Below are positions 42,075 through 50,440 of a stretch of 64,000 bases of DNA, in pieces; the stretch's first letter is position 1; every line of letters starts with the position of its first letter. Below the pieces are notes generated by a model. The model was not told where the DNA came from and searched no databases. It saw only the letters and a list, made by a program, of their open reading frames with translations. Where the stretch lies: assembly GCA_910589035.1 (NCBI GenBank), contig CAJUSI010000070.1, forward strand, positions 12,518-76,517, read 5' to 3'. This DNA is from an uncultured Acetatifactor sp. (GTDB taxonomy: Bacteria > Bacillota > Clostridia > Lachnospirales > Lachnospiraceae). Position numbers and translations under genes: made by a program.

Positions 42075-43163
42075 ATGAAAATGTCCAGAGTGTATAATTT
42101 TTCCGCGGGGCCTGCGGTCCTGCCGGAGGAGGTGTTGCGGGAAGCGGCGGAGGAAATGTTGGACTACAGGGGAACGGGGATGTCCGTTATGGAGATGAGC
42201 CACCGTTCCAAAGCCTATGACACCATTATCAGGGAGGCGGAGGCGGATCTGAGGGATCTGATGAAGATACCGGATAATTACAGGGTATTGTTTCTGCAGG
42301 GCGGGGCAAGCCAGCAGTTTGCCATGATTCCCATGAACCTGATGAAGAACCGGGTGGCCGATTATATCGTCACGGGACAATGGGCAAAGAAAGCCTGGCA
42401 GGAGGCCGGCATCTACGGCAGGGCCAATAAAATTGCATCCTCAGAGGATGAGACCTTTTCCTATATTCCGGATTGCTCTGATCTGCCGGTCAGCGAAGAG
42501 GCGGATTATGTATATATCTGCGAGAATAATACCATTTACGGGACGAAATTCAAGACGCTGCCCGACACTAAGGGAAAGCCCCTTGTGGCGGATGTGTCCA
42601 GCTGTTTTCTGTCCGAGCCGGTGGACGTATCCAGATATGCCCTGATTTACGGCGGCGTACAGAAGAATATCGGCCCGGCGGGAGTAGTCATCGTGATTAT
42701 CAGAGAGGATCTGATCACGGAAGAGGTGCTTCCCGGTACACCCACCATGCTGAAGTACAAGATCCATGCCGACAACGGCTCTCTGTACAATACGCCCCCC
42801 GCCTACGGAATCTATATCTGCGGGAAGGTTTTCAAATGGCTGAAAAAGCAGGGCGGACTTGAGGCCATGAAGGAACATAATGAGAAGAAGGCAAAGATTC
42901 TCTATGACTTTCTTGACGAAAGCAGACTCTTCCATGGCACGGTGCGGAAGGAGGACCGTTCCCTGATGAATGTTCCCTTTGTGACCGGAAATGAAGAGCT
43001 GGATGCCAAATTTGTGAAAGAGGCGAAGGAGGCCGGCTTTGAGAATCTGAAAGGGCACAGAAGCGTGGGCGGCATGCGGGCCAGCATTTACAATGCCATG
43101 CCCATGGAGGGTGTGGAGAAGCTGGTGGAGTTTATGAAGAAATTCGAGGCGGAGAACGCGTGA
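42075..43163 (+). CDS. serC: Phosphoserine aminotransferase
   Basis: SerC converts 3-phosphohydroxypyruvate and glutamate to phosphoserine. The ~362-residue PLP enzyme starts RVYNFSAGPAVLPEEVL, has LFLQGGASQQFAMIPMNL, the PLP lysine in GGVQKNIGPAG, and HRSVGGMRASIYNAM near the end. GAGGAGG lies directly upstream; ATG 42075 or 42081 are both within reach, and ATG 42063 precedes the ribosome site. serA follows after 71 bases. No serB phosphatase gene is seen in the window. Confidence 0.94.
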   Translation: MKMSRVYNFSAGPAVLPEEVLREAAEEMLDYRGTGMSVMEMSHRSKAYDTIIREAEADLRDLMKIPDNYRVLFLQGGASQQFAMIPMNLMKNRVADYIVTGQWAKKAWQEAGIYGRANKIASSEDETFSYIPDCSDLPVSEEADYVYICENNTIYGTKFKTLPDTKGKPLVADVSSCFLSEPVDVSRYALIYGGVQKNIGPAGVVIVIIREDLITEEVLPGTPTMLKYKIHADNGSLYNTPPAYGIYICGKVFKWLKKQGGLEAMKEHNEKKAKILYDFLDESRLFHGTVRKEDRSLMNVPFVTGNEELDAKFVKEAKEAGFENLKGHRSVGGMRASIYNAMPMEGVEKLVEFMKKFEAENA

Positions 43164-43234
43164 GCAGTCGGGTTTCACGGCAAGTGAAATCGTTAAGCAG
43201 TATAGATACCGAAATAAGTCAGATAGGAGAATGT

Positions 43235-44401
43235 ATGTATAAGATTAATTGCATGAATCCCATCGCGCAGGTGGGGCTTGAGCATTTCAGCGACAAATAC
43301 GAAATCACCGGGGAGGTGAAGGAGGCGGAGGGGATTCTGGTGCGCAGTGCCTCCATGCACGAGATGGAGCTTTCGGAGAAGCTTCTGGGCGTGGCGAGGG
43401 CCGGGGCGGGAGTTAATAACATCCCCCTGGATAAATGCGCGGAGCATGGCGTGGTGGTGTTCAATACCCCCGGTGCCAATGCCAACGGCGTGAAGGAGCT
43501 GGTCATTGCGGGAATGCTCCTGGCGGCCCGGGATGTTGTGGGCGGAATCCAGTGGGTAAAGGAATCCAGGGACAATGCGGAGATTGCAAAGGCTGCGGAG
43601 AAGGAGAAGAAGAACTTTGCAGGCACCGAGATCATGGGAAAGAAGCTGGGCGTCATCGGCCTGGGAGCCATCGGCGTGAAGGTGGCGAATGCGGCCGTGG
43701 CCCTGGATATGGAGGTGTACGGTTATGACCCTTATCTTTCCGTCAACGCGGCGTGGAGCTTAAGCCGTGCGGTGAGGCATGTGACCAATGTGGAGGATAT
43801 CTACACACAGTGCGATTATATTACTATCCATGTGCCTCTGATGGATGCCACCAGGGGGATGATTAACGCCGAAGCCATCGGGAAAATGAAGGACGGCGTG
43901 ATTCTGCTGAATTTTGCAAGGGATCTGCTGGCGGAGGAGGATGATGTGCTGGAAGGGCTGAAGAGCGGCAAAATCGCCCGTTATGTCTCCGACTTCCCCA
44001 ATCCCACTACGGCAGGACAGAAGGGCTGCATCGTCATTCCGCATCTGGGGGCAAGCACGGAGGAGTCCGAGGAAAACTGTGCGGTGATGGCGGTGCAGGA
44101 GCTTATGGATTATCTGGAAAACGGCAATATCAGAAACAGTGTGAATTACCCGGCCTGTGATATGGGCGTCTGTACTACGGCGGGCCGCGTGGCGATTTAC
44201 CATAGGAATACTGTAAATATGATCACGAAATTTACCGCCGAGTTCGGCGAGAAGGGGATCAATATCAGTACCATGACCAATAAGTCACGGGGTGAGGTGG
44301 CCTACACCATGCTGGATGTGGAGGAGAAGCCCACGGAGGAGATTATCCGGGCGCTGGAAAGCATTAAGGGTGTGTTCCGTGCAAGAATCGTAAAGGGATA
44401 A
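43235..44401 (+). CDS. serA: D-3-phosphoglycerate dehydrogenase with C-terminal ACT domain
   Basis: SerA oxidises 3-phosphoglycerate with NAD+, the entry step of serine synthesis. The 388-residue protein has the Rossmann motif LGVIGLGAIGVKVANAA, the catalytic Arg in LLNFARDLLAEED and the His in IVIPHLGASTEESEENC. The C-terminal ACT domain (INISTMTNKSRGEVAYTML) probably senses serine. AGGAGA stands seven bases before ATG 43235; the longer frame from 43160 overlaps serC and is unsupported. It lacks the ASB domain of longer forms. It is paired with serC. Confidence 0.93.
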   Translation: MYKINCMNPIAQVGLEHFSDKYEITGEVKEAEGILVRSASMHEMELSEKLLGVARAGAGVNNIPLDKCAEHGVVVFNTPGANANGVKELVIAGMLLAARDVVGGIQWVKESRDNAEIAKAAEKEKKNFAGTEIMGKKLGVIGLGAIGVKVANAAVALDMEVYGYDPYLSVNAAWSLSRAVRHVTNVEDIYTQCDYITIHVPLMDATRGMINAEAIGKMKDGVILLNFARDLLAEEDDVLEGLKSGKIARYVSDFPNPTTAGQKGCIVIPHLGASTEESEENCAVMAVQELMDYLENGNIRNSVNYPACDMGVCTTAGRVAIYHRNTVNMITKFTAEFGEKGINISTMTNKSRGEVAYTMLDVEEKPTEEIIRALESIKGVFRARIVKG

Positions 44402-44511
44402 GCCGCAGATACCGGTCTCCGGGACGGGGAGCATGACTGCAGGGAATATGCCTGCGGCAGTTGAGGAATCTTATAAAAAGCAAAGGGTGTCGGAAAAGGA
44501 TATTTGCAGCA

Positions 44512-45660
44512 ATGGAAGAGAAGAATGGTATAATACAAAAGGAAAGCATTCCCGGCGGTCTGATCGCATTCGTTAAGAAGGAAACCGTGCTCTGTGCGGC
44601 GGGCATTCTGGCGGCGGCATCCATGTTCCTGGTGCCGCCGGATATGGAATATCTGAATTATCCGGATTACAGGGTGCTGGCGCTGCTGTTCGGCCTGATG
44701 CTGGTGATTGCCGGGCTTCAGAGTATCGGCCTGTTCCGCTGCCTGGGGCTCCGGCTTCTGGGACGGACCGGAAATACCATGCAGCTGGGCTTTCTGCTGG
44801 TAGCTTTGTGCTTTTTCGGCAGCATGCTGATTACGAATGACGTGGCATTGATCACTTTCGTTCCTTTTGCCATTATGACACTGACCATGGCGGGAGAGCG
44901 CAGGCTCCTGATTCCCATTGTGGTGCTGCAGACTGTGGCCGCAAACCTGGGCAGCATGCTTACACCGGTGGGCAATCCCCAGAATCTGTATCTCTATACT
45001 GCGTTTGAACTGTCTATCGGAACCTTTCTTGGGTATATGCTGCCCCTTGCCTTTCTTTCGCTGCTGCTTCTTGCGGCCGCGCTGCTGCTGCTTGGAAGAA
45101 AGCCTCTGTCCGTGCAGACTTCGGAGAAGGCGGAAAGCCCTGACAGAAGAAAGCTTACTGCGTATGTGCTGCTGTTCCTGGTATGCCTTTCCTGTGTGCT
45201 CCGCCTGCTATCCTGGCCGGTGATGCTGGCGATTCTGGTGCTGACGGTACTGATTGTGGACAGGAAGCTGTTCGGAGCGGTGGATTATTTCCTGCTTCTC
45301 ACCTTTGTATGCTTTTTCCTGTTTATCGGAAATGTGGAGAGGATTCCTGCCGTTTCTTCTCTGATGAAGGAGCTGATCGTGGGAAGGGAGCTTCCGGCGG
45401 GCGCGGCTCTCAGCCAGGTCATCAGCAATGTGCCTGCGGCCATTCTGCTTTCCGGCTTCACGGAAAATGTCCGTCCCCTTCTGTACGGCGTCAATATCGG
45501 GGGACTGGGCACATTGATCGCTTCCCTTGCAAGCGTGATTTCCTACCGGCTCTATGGCAGCAGCGAGGGAGCGGGGAAGGGAGCTTACCTGAAAACCTTT
45601 ACCCTGTATAATGTAATTTTCCTGGCAGTGCTCTATGCCGCGGCCCTGCTGATCCTGTAA
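44512..45660 (+). CDS. SLC13/ArsB-NhaD superfamily membrane permease
   Basis: An integral membrane protein of ~382 residues with about ten helices. The sequence LITNDVALITFVPFAIM (an Asn-Asp in a membrane turn) and LTPVGNPQNLYLY (first half), mirrored by QVISNVPAAILLSGF (second half), are the paired re-entrant loops of the ion-transporter superfamily (CitT/ArsB/NhaD). Substrates in this group range from dicarboxylates to arsenite and Na+/H+; the sequence does not decide. ATG 44512 has AAAAGGA upstream at long spacing. It lies ~110 bases after serA on the same strand and may share its transcript, but a link to serine is not shown. Confidence 0.78.
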   Translation: MEEKNGIIQKESIPGGLIAFVKKETVLCAAGILAAASMFLVPPDMEYLNYPDYRVLALLFGLMLVIAGLQSIGLFRCLGLRLLGRTGNTMQLGFLLVALCFFGSMLITNDVALITFVPFAIMTLTMAGERRLLIPIVVLQTVAANLGSMLTPVGNPQNLYLYTAFELSIGTFLGYMLPLAFLSLLLLAAALLLLGRKPLSVQTSEKAESPDRRKLTAYVLLFLVCLSCVLRLLSWPVMLAILVLTVLIVDRKLFGAVDYFLLLTFVCFFLFIGNVERIPAVSSLMKELIVGRELPAGAALSQVISNVPAAILLSGFTENVRPLLYGVNIGGLGTLIASLASVISYRLYGSSEGAGKGAYLKTFTLYNVIFLAVLYAAALLIL

Positions 45661-45668
45661 TCGATTTC

Positions 45669-45953
45669 TCAGCGAAAAAGAAGAGGAGAGCCTCCGTCAG
45701 AACCATTATTGATATCCTGAAGGCTGTCCTTCAGCTTCTGGTTGGTAGCGCAGGAAGCCTCGCTCTGGAGATCCATGTATAGAATAAATATATCCTCAAG
45801 CTTCAGGCCCTTTTCGGCGGCAATCTCCGCCATGACCGGCCGGAGCTTTTCCAGCTGTACGGAAACGGGTACCTTCTGGGGATCGATCTCTCCCAGGGCG
45901 CTCTCGGCGTAGCCATTGATGCGTTCCAATAATTTGCGGTTTTCATCAGTCAT
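45669..45953 (-). CDS. Small helical protein of unknown function
   Basis: A ~94-residue soluble protein, almost entirely helical by appearance: MTDENRKLLERINGYAESAL, DPQKVPVSVQLEKLRPVMAEIA, EKGLKLEDIFILYMDLQSEAS. I do not recognise it; similar short proteins occur in Lachnospiraceae but no function is known to me. On the minus strand AAAGGAG stands ten bases before ATG 45953; an ATG at 45962 is too close to that site. It is convergent with the permease gene, whose stop is only 8 bases away, with no terminator between. Confidence 0.65.
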   Translation of the reverse strand: MTDENRKLLERINGYAESALGEIDPQKVPVSVQLEKLRPVMAEIAAEKGLKLEDIFILYMDLQSEASCATNQKLKDSLQDINNGSDGGSPLLFR

Positions 45954-46153
45954 AATATACATACTCCTTTTTTATTTTCCTATTGGCAGAATTCCGTCAA
46001 ATAGCTTTCTTCGGCCGGGTGATTCGAAACCCTTTTATATCCGTATTTCTCATAAATCCAGCGAAAAGCCGAACGCATATTCGTGCTTTCGATGGATTTT
46101 CTTCTTTCAGATGGCTATTTACCGATTTTCTCTTATAGTTTATCACTTGACGC

Positions 46154-46182
46154 TTGTTAAGTACAGATATTTTTGCTAAAAT
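46154..46182 (+). promoter_or_regulatory. Promoter of the DUF1015 gene
   Basis: TTGTTA (46154-46159), a 17-base spacer, TAAAAT (46177-46182). Transcription from ~46189 gives a ~155-nt leader. Confidence 0.7.
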
Positions 46183-46204
46183 ATATATGAATACAGCAAT
46201 GAGA

Positions 46205-46299
46205 AGGCTGTCGGGAACTGCTGCCGGCATCGATTGCGGCTGTGAGCTCCAAAGCGACTGGGCACACATTGCAGGAGAACAGTCACGTTCCGACAGCCT
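46205..46299 (+). ncRNA. Structured leader RNA (candidate riboswitch or cis-regulator) before DUF1015
   Basis: AGGCTGTCGGGAAC (46205-46218) pairs with GTTCCGACAGCCT (46287-46299), a closing stem of 13 pairs with one bulge. Inside, GCCG/CGGC (near 46223 and 46236) and GACTG/CAGTC (46256-46260 and 46280-46284) can form two further stems, giving a three-way junction of ~95 nt. It begins ~16 nt after the predicted transcript start and ends ~45 nt before the start codon. It does not match any riboswitch consensus I can recall. The fold is read by eye. Confidence 0.5.
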
Positions 46300-46345
46300 G
46301 ACAGAAATCTGCGATACAATCATAAAAGAAAAGAGGAGCAGGAAT

Positions 46346-47587
46346 ATGGCGGATATCAGAGCCTTTCGCGCATATCGTCCGGCGCCGGGCATGGAACACA
46401 GAATAGCGGCATTGCCCTATGATGTGTACAATCGGGTGGAAGCGGCAGAGGAGGTGAATCGGAATCCGGATTCCTTTCTGGGAATAGACCGTGCGGAAAC
46501 GTCCTTTGGGCCGGAGGTGGATACCTATGCGGACGAAGTCTATCAGAAGGCGGCAAAGACCCTGCGGGAGTGGATTTCCCAGGGGAGATTCATACAGGAC
46601 GGTCAGCCCTGTTATTATCTCTACGAGCTAACCATGGGGACGAGAAGCCAGACGGGGATTGTGGCATGTGCTTCCATTGACGATTATCTGAACAATGTGA
46701 TCAAAAAGCACGAAAATACCAGAGCGGACAAGGAACGGGACAGAATCCGCCATGTGGATGCCTGTAATATGCAGACAGGGCCGATTTTCCTGGCGTACCG
46801 TTCCGATGAAACGCTTGCCTCCATAATCCGTGAATGCAAAAGGGAAGATCCGGTCTGTGCCTTTGTGTCCGAAGACGGTGTGAGGCACAGAGTGTGGGCG
46901 GCCGGGGAAGCGGACAGAGCGGAAGCCATCCGCCGTGCATTTGCCGGATTGAATGCAGTCTATATTGCGGACGGGCATCACCGCTGTGCTTCCGCTGTCA
47001 GAGTGGGGCTCATGCGAAGGGAAGCACATCCCGGTTATACAGGGCAGGAAGAATTCAATTTCTTCTTATCGGTTCTCTTTCCGGATGAGGAACTGAGGAT
47101 TCTGGATTATAATCGTGTGGTGAAGGATCTGAACGGTTATACGGAGGAAGCGCTTTTAGACAGGATATCGGAAAGCTTTCAGGTGGAGGCCGGCACAGAG
47201 GCACCCTGCCGGCCCGGGAGGAAAGGGCAGTACGGAATGTATTTGGGGGGAAAATGGTACAGGCTGACTGCAAAGCCCCATATTCTGTCGGAAGATGCCG
47301 TGGAGGGGCTGGATGTATCGCTCCTGCAGAATTATCTGCTGGCCCCCATTCTCGGAATAAAGGATCCGAAGACGGATAAAAGGATTGACTTCGTGGGCGG
47401 TATCAGAGGACTTGAGGAGCTGGAACGGCGGGTGGAGACCGATATGAAGATCGCGTTTTCCATGTATCCCACGTCCATCGGCGAGCTCTTTGCGGTGGCG
47501 GATGCGGGGAGATTGATGCCTCCCAAGTCCACATGGTTTGAACCCAAGCTGAGAAGCGGTTTGTTCCTGCATGATATATCGGAATGA
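46346..47587 (+). CDS. DUF1015 family protein
   Basis: The 413-residue protein of the DUF1015 family starts MADIRAFRAYRPAPGMEHRI with AALPYDVYNRVEA, both typical. The motif ADGHHRCASAVR (209-213 for DGHHR) resembles the ParB/sulfiredoxin-type active-site motif, also found in free-serine kinases of the SerK/SbnI type. KKHENTRADKERDR (~120) is another conserved block. The biochemical function is not established to my knowledge. In many Clostridia the family occurs near serC-serA, as here (2 kb downstream), so a role in serine or phosphoserine metabolism is a reasonable hypothesis. AGAGGAG precedes ATG 46346. It has its own promoter and a structured leader. Confidence 0.8.
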   Translation: MADIRAFRAYRPAPGMEHRIAALPYDVYNRVEAAEEVNRNPDSFLGIDRAETSFGPEVDTYADEVYQKAAKTLREWISQGRFIQDGQPCYYLYELTMGTRSQTGIVACASIDDYLNNVIKKHENTRADKERDRIRHVDACNMQTGPIFLAYRSDETLASIIRECKREDPVCAFVSEDGVRHRVWAAGEADRAEAIRRAFAGLNAVYIADGHHRCASAVRVGLMRREAHPGYTGQEEFNFFLSVLFPDEELRILDYNRVVKDLNGYTEEALLDRISESFQVEAGTEAPCRPGRKGQYGMYLGGKWYRLTAKPHILSEDAVEGLDVSLLQNYLLAPILGIKDPKTDKRIDFVGGIRGLEELERRVETDMKIAFSMYPTSIGELFAVADAGRLMPPKSTWFEPKLRSGLFLHDISE

Positions 47588-47641
47588 GTCACATAAGGTC
47601 TGGGGAATTTTCCCGGATTAACGAAAACCAAATATAAAATA

Positions 47642-47821
47642 TTCGGATAGGCGGATAGTGTGCGAAAATTTCCTGGACGGCGGAAGCGTATTCGAAAACA
47701 TTCCGTATAGCCGAAGAGTAAACAAAACAGTTTCGGATAGCCGGATAGCATACAAAAATTTCTCGGATGGCGGAAGCACATTCGAAAACATTCCGTATAG
47801 CCGGAAAATTACAGAATATGG
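47642..47821 (+). repeat. Higher-order repeat: six ~30-bp units as two 90-bp copies
   Basis: A ~90-bp unit at 47642-47731 recurs at 47732-47821. The block ATTCGAAAACATTCCGTATA is identical in both. Each 90-bp copy itself consists of three related ~30-bp units (CGGATAG..., GGCGGAAGC..., CGTATAGCCG...). It fills most of the gap between the DUF1015 gene and glgB. The minus strand reads as degenerate ten-residue repeats (AIRNVFEYAS), but has no real start, so I treat it as non-coding. Confidence 0.85.
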
Positions 47822-47848
47822 GAACTAAATGACGAAAGGATGCGGAGT

Positions 47849-50284
47849 ATGACAAAAAAATTATATAATCTGATGAACTGGCCCAAAATAGAAGAAATTA
47901 TTTACTCGGAATGCGACAATCCCCACGATTTGCTCGGACCGCATAAAGCGGGGAGGCAGACTCTGATACAGGCTTATTTTCCCGGTGCAGAGAGCGTCTT
48001 TGTGGAATTTGAGACCGAAGAAGAGAAGGTGGAAATGGAGCTTGCGGACGAGGATGGTTTCTTTGCCGTACTTTTGCCGGGCAGGGAAAGTGAGCTTCCG
48101 GCCTATCATTATCTTGTGGAAAATAAGAACGGTCAGAGCCGGATTTGCGGGGATGCCTATCGTTTTAAGCCGGTGATTACCGCAAAGGACACGGATAAAT
48201 TTAAAAACGGTATTCACTATACGGTTTATGAGAAACTCGGAGCCCATCCCATGACATTGGACGGCGTGGAAGGCGTATACTTTGCAGTATGGGCACCCTC
48301 TGTCCTGCGCGCAAGCGTAGTGGGGGATTTCAACGGCTGGGACGGGAGAATCCACCAGATGCGCAGGCTGTGGGATTCCGGTATCTTTGAGCTGTTTATT
48401 CCGGATGCCAAGGCGGGAGACAATTATAAGTTTGAGATGAAGACCAGGAACGGGACGGTCTATCTGAAATCCGACCCTTACGGAAATGCAGCCCAGCTTC
48501 GGCCTGAGACAGCTTCCGTTATCACGGATTTAAGAGATTTTGCCTGGGAGGACGGGAAATTTCTGGAAGCGCGGAAGCAGTTCCAGACAGGAAATGCGCC
48601 CATCAGCGTGTATGAGATGTACCTGGGGTCCGTTACCTGGGGAAAGGAAGAGGGCGCTTATGCGAATTACAGGGAAATTGCCGCAAAACTGATTCCTTAC
48701 GTGAAGGAAATGGGGTATACTCATGTGGAGCTGATGCCTGTTATGGAGCATCCCCTGGACGGTTCCTGGGGATATCAGGTAATCGGATATTATGCTCCCA
48801 CAGCCAGATACGGTACCCCCGAAGACTTCATGTACTTTGTCAATGAACTGCATAAGGCGGGGATTGGGGTGATTCTGGACTGGGTACCGGCACACTTTCC
48901 CAGGGATGTATACGGTCTGTCCAATTTCGACGGGACATGCCTGTATGAGCATCTGGATCCCAGGCAGGGCAGCCATCCCCATTGGGGAACATTGATTTAT
49001 AATTACGGCAGGCCTGAAGTGTCCAATTACCTCATTGCCAATGCCCTGTTCTGGGTGGAAAAATACCATGCTGACGGCATCAGAATGGACGCTGTGGCAA
49101 GCATGCTCTATCTGGATTATGGGAAAAAGGATGGGGAATGGGTGGCCAATATGTACGGCGGGAAGGAAAACCTGGAAGCCATTGAACTGATAAAGCATCT
49201 GAATTCCATTATGAAGAAACGCAATCCCGGCGTGCTTACCATTGCGGAGGAGAGCACTGCTTTTCCCCGGATAACGGGAGAGCTGGATCAGGACGGGCTG
49301 GGGTTTGATCTGAAATGGAATATGGGCTTTATGAATGATTATCTGGATTATATCAAATACGATCCTTATTTCAGAAGCCACCATCATGGGGAACTGACCT
49401 TCAGTATGGTCTACGCCTACAGCGAGAAATTCATGCTGGTATTTTCTCATGACGAGGTGGTGCACGGCAAGGCATCCCTGATCGGGAAGATGCCCGGGGA
49501 CCGCGCTCAGAAATTTGCCAACTTAAGACTTACCTATTCCTATATGATAACCCATCCCGGAAAGAAGCTGCTTTTCATGGGGCAGGATCTGGGAGAATTC
49601 GACGAATGGAATGAAAGCCGCTGTGTACAGTGGGAGCTGGCAGAAGTTCCGGAGCACAGGGGGATTGCCGCTCTGATGAAGGATCTGAATCATCTCTACC
49701 GTACCATGCCGGAGCTTCATGCTCTGGATGACATGCCGGAGGGCTTTGAATGGATGAACCATATTTCCGCGGATGACTGTTATCTGAGCTTCCTGCGCAG
49801 GGGCGCCGGAAAGGATGAAATACTTCTGGTGGTGGCTAATTTCTCCGGAGCGGAAAGGGAAATCACCACAGGGGTGCCTGCAGCCGGAAAATACAAGGAA
49901 ATCTTTAATTCCGATCATGAGAAATACGGCGGGTCGGGGATTGTAAACGGACGGGTGAAAAGGACGAAGGAAATGGAATGGGATGATAAGCCCCATTCCG
50001 TCACGGTAAGGATGGCGCCGCTGTCATTAAGTATTTTGAAATACGCCCCGCTGGAGGAGAGGGAAAAGGCTCCCGTGAAAGAATCTGCAACGCAGACCAG
50101 GGCGGAGAAGGCCCCCTCGGAAAAGCCTGTGCCTCAGACCAGGGCGGAGAAGGCCCCCTCGAAAAAGCCTGCGCCTCAGACTAAGGCGGAGAAGGCTCCC
50201 GCGAAAAAGCCTGCATCGCGGGCCAAGAAAGAAAAGACTTCCGCAAAAAAGTCTGCATCGCGGACAAAAGCAGGGAAAGCTTAA
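47849..50284 (+). CDS. glgB: 1,4-alpha-glucan branching enzyme with a Lys/Ala/Pro repeat tail
   Basis: GlgB makes alpha-1,6 branches in glycogen. The 811-residue protein has an N-terminal region (NPHDLLGPHKAG), a CBM48 domain (VYFAVWAPSVLRASVVGDFNG), and a GH13 barrel with intact catalysis: HADGIRMDAVASML (nucleophile Asp), LTIAEESTAFP (acid/base Glu) and VFSHDEVVHGK (His-Asp). The all-beta C-terminal domain ends near residue 735. A ~75-residue tail of basic 14-residue repeats (QTRAEKAPSKKPAP type) is added, which ordinary GlgB lacks. ATG 47849 is at good distance from AAAGGA; ATG 47840 is alternative. The gene has no other glycogen operon genes around it. Confidence 0.92.
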   Translation: MTKKLYNLMNWPKIEEIIYSECDNPHDLLGPHKAGRQTLIQAYFPGAESVFVEFETEEEKVEMELADEDGFFAVLLPGRESELPAYHYLVENKNGQSRICGDAYRFKPVITAKDTDKFKNGIHYTVYEKLGAHPMTLDGVEGVYFAVWAPSVLRASVVGDFNGWDGRIHQMRRLWDSGIFELFIPDAKAGDNYKFEMKTRNGTVYLKSDPYGNAAQLRPETASVITDLRDFAWEDGKFLEARKQFQTGNAPISVYEMYLGSVTWGKEEGAYANYREIAAKLIPYVKEMGYTHVELMPVMEHPLDGSWGYQVIGYYAPTARYGTPEDFMYFVNELHKAGIGVILDWVPAHFPRDVYGLSNFDGTCLYEHLDPRQGSHPHWGTLIYNYGRPEVSNYLIANALFWVEKYHADGIRMDAVASMLYLDYGKKDGEWVANMYGGKENLEAIELIKHLNSIMKKRNPGVLTIAEESTAFPRITGELDQDGLGFDLKWNMGFMNDYLDYIKYDPYFRSHHHGELTFSMVYAYSEKFMLVFSHDEVVHGKASLIGKMPGDRAQKFANLRLTYSYMITHPGKKLLFMGQDLGEFDEWNESRCVQWELAEVPEHRGIAALMKDLNHLYRTMPELHALDDMPEGFEWMNHISADDCYLSFLRRGAGKDEILLVVANFSGAEREITTGVPAAGKYKEIFNSDHEKYGGSGIVNGRVKRTKEMEWDDKPHSVTVRMAPLSLSILKYAPLEEREKAPVKESATQTRAEKAPSEKPVPQTRAEKAPSKKPAPQTKAEKAPAKKPASRAKKEKTSAKKSASRTKAGKA
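50093..50283 (+). repeat. 42-bp tandem repeats encoding the GlgB tail
   Basis: Units start at 50093, 50135, 50177, 50219 and 50261 (partial). The first two are nearly identical (CAGACCAGGGCGGAGAAGGC); later ones diverge. Each encodes 14 Lys/Ala/Pro-rich residues. Confidence 0.92.
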
Positions 50285-50304
50285 AACCCTTTCCGACAAA
50301 GTAA

Positions 50305-50402
50305 GGAACTGTTGCAAAATAACTTATCCGGGTTTCCGAAGCCTCTGGAGCTGCCATTGCTTTACGGAAATAGAAGCGGATAAGTTATTTCTGCACAGCA
50401 CC
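50305..50402. mobile_element. 98-bp MITE-like palindromic element
   Basis: GGAACTGTTGCAAAATAACT and six further bases (50305-50330) form an imperfect inverted repeat (20 of 26) with 50377-50402. The inner 14 bases (AAATAACTTATCCG) are perfect. A second inner stem TTTCCG/CGGAAA is nested. The outer GGnnCTGTTGCAAA-like end recalls IS6-family termini. No target-site duplication is evident, so it may instead simply be the glgB terminator hairpin. Confidence 0.5.
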
Positions 50403-50440
50403 TGAGAGAAGCAAGAGGAACAGATAGAAAGGAAAGAGGA

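Noticed and set aside
47589..47855. Minus-strand frame with ten-residue repeats (AIRNVFEYAS type)
   Set aside because: Starts with a TTG lacking a ribosome site and overlaps the glgB start; the periodicity follows from the 30-bp DNA repeat.
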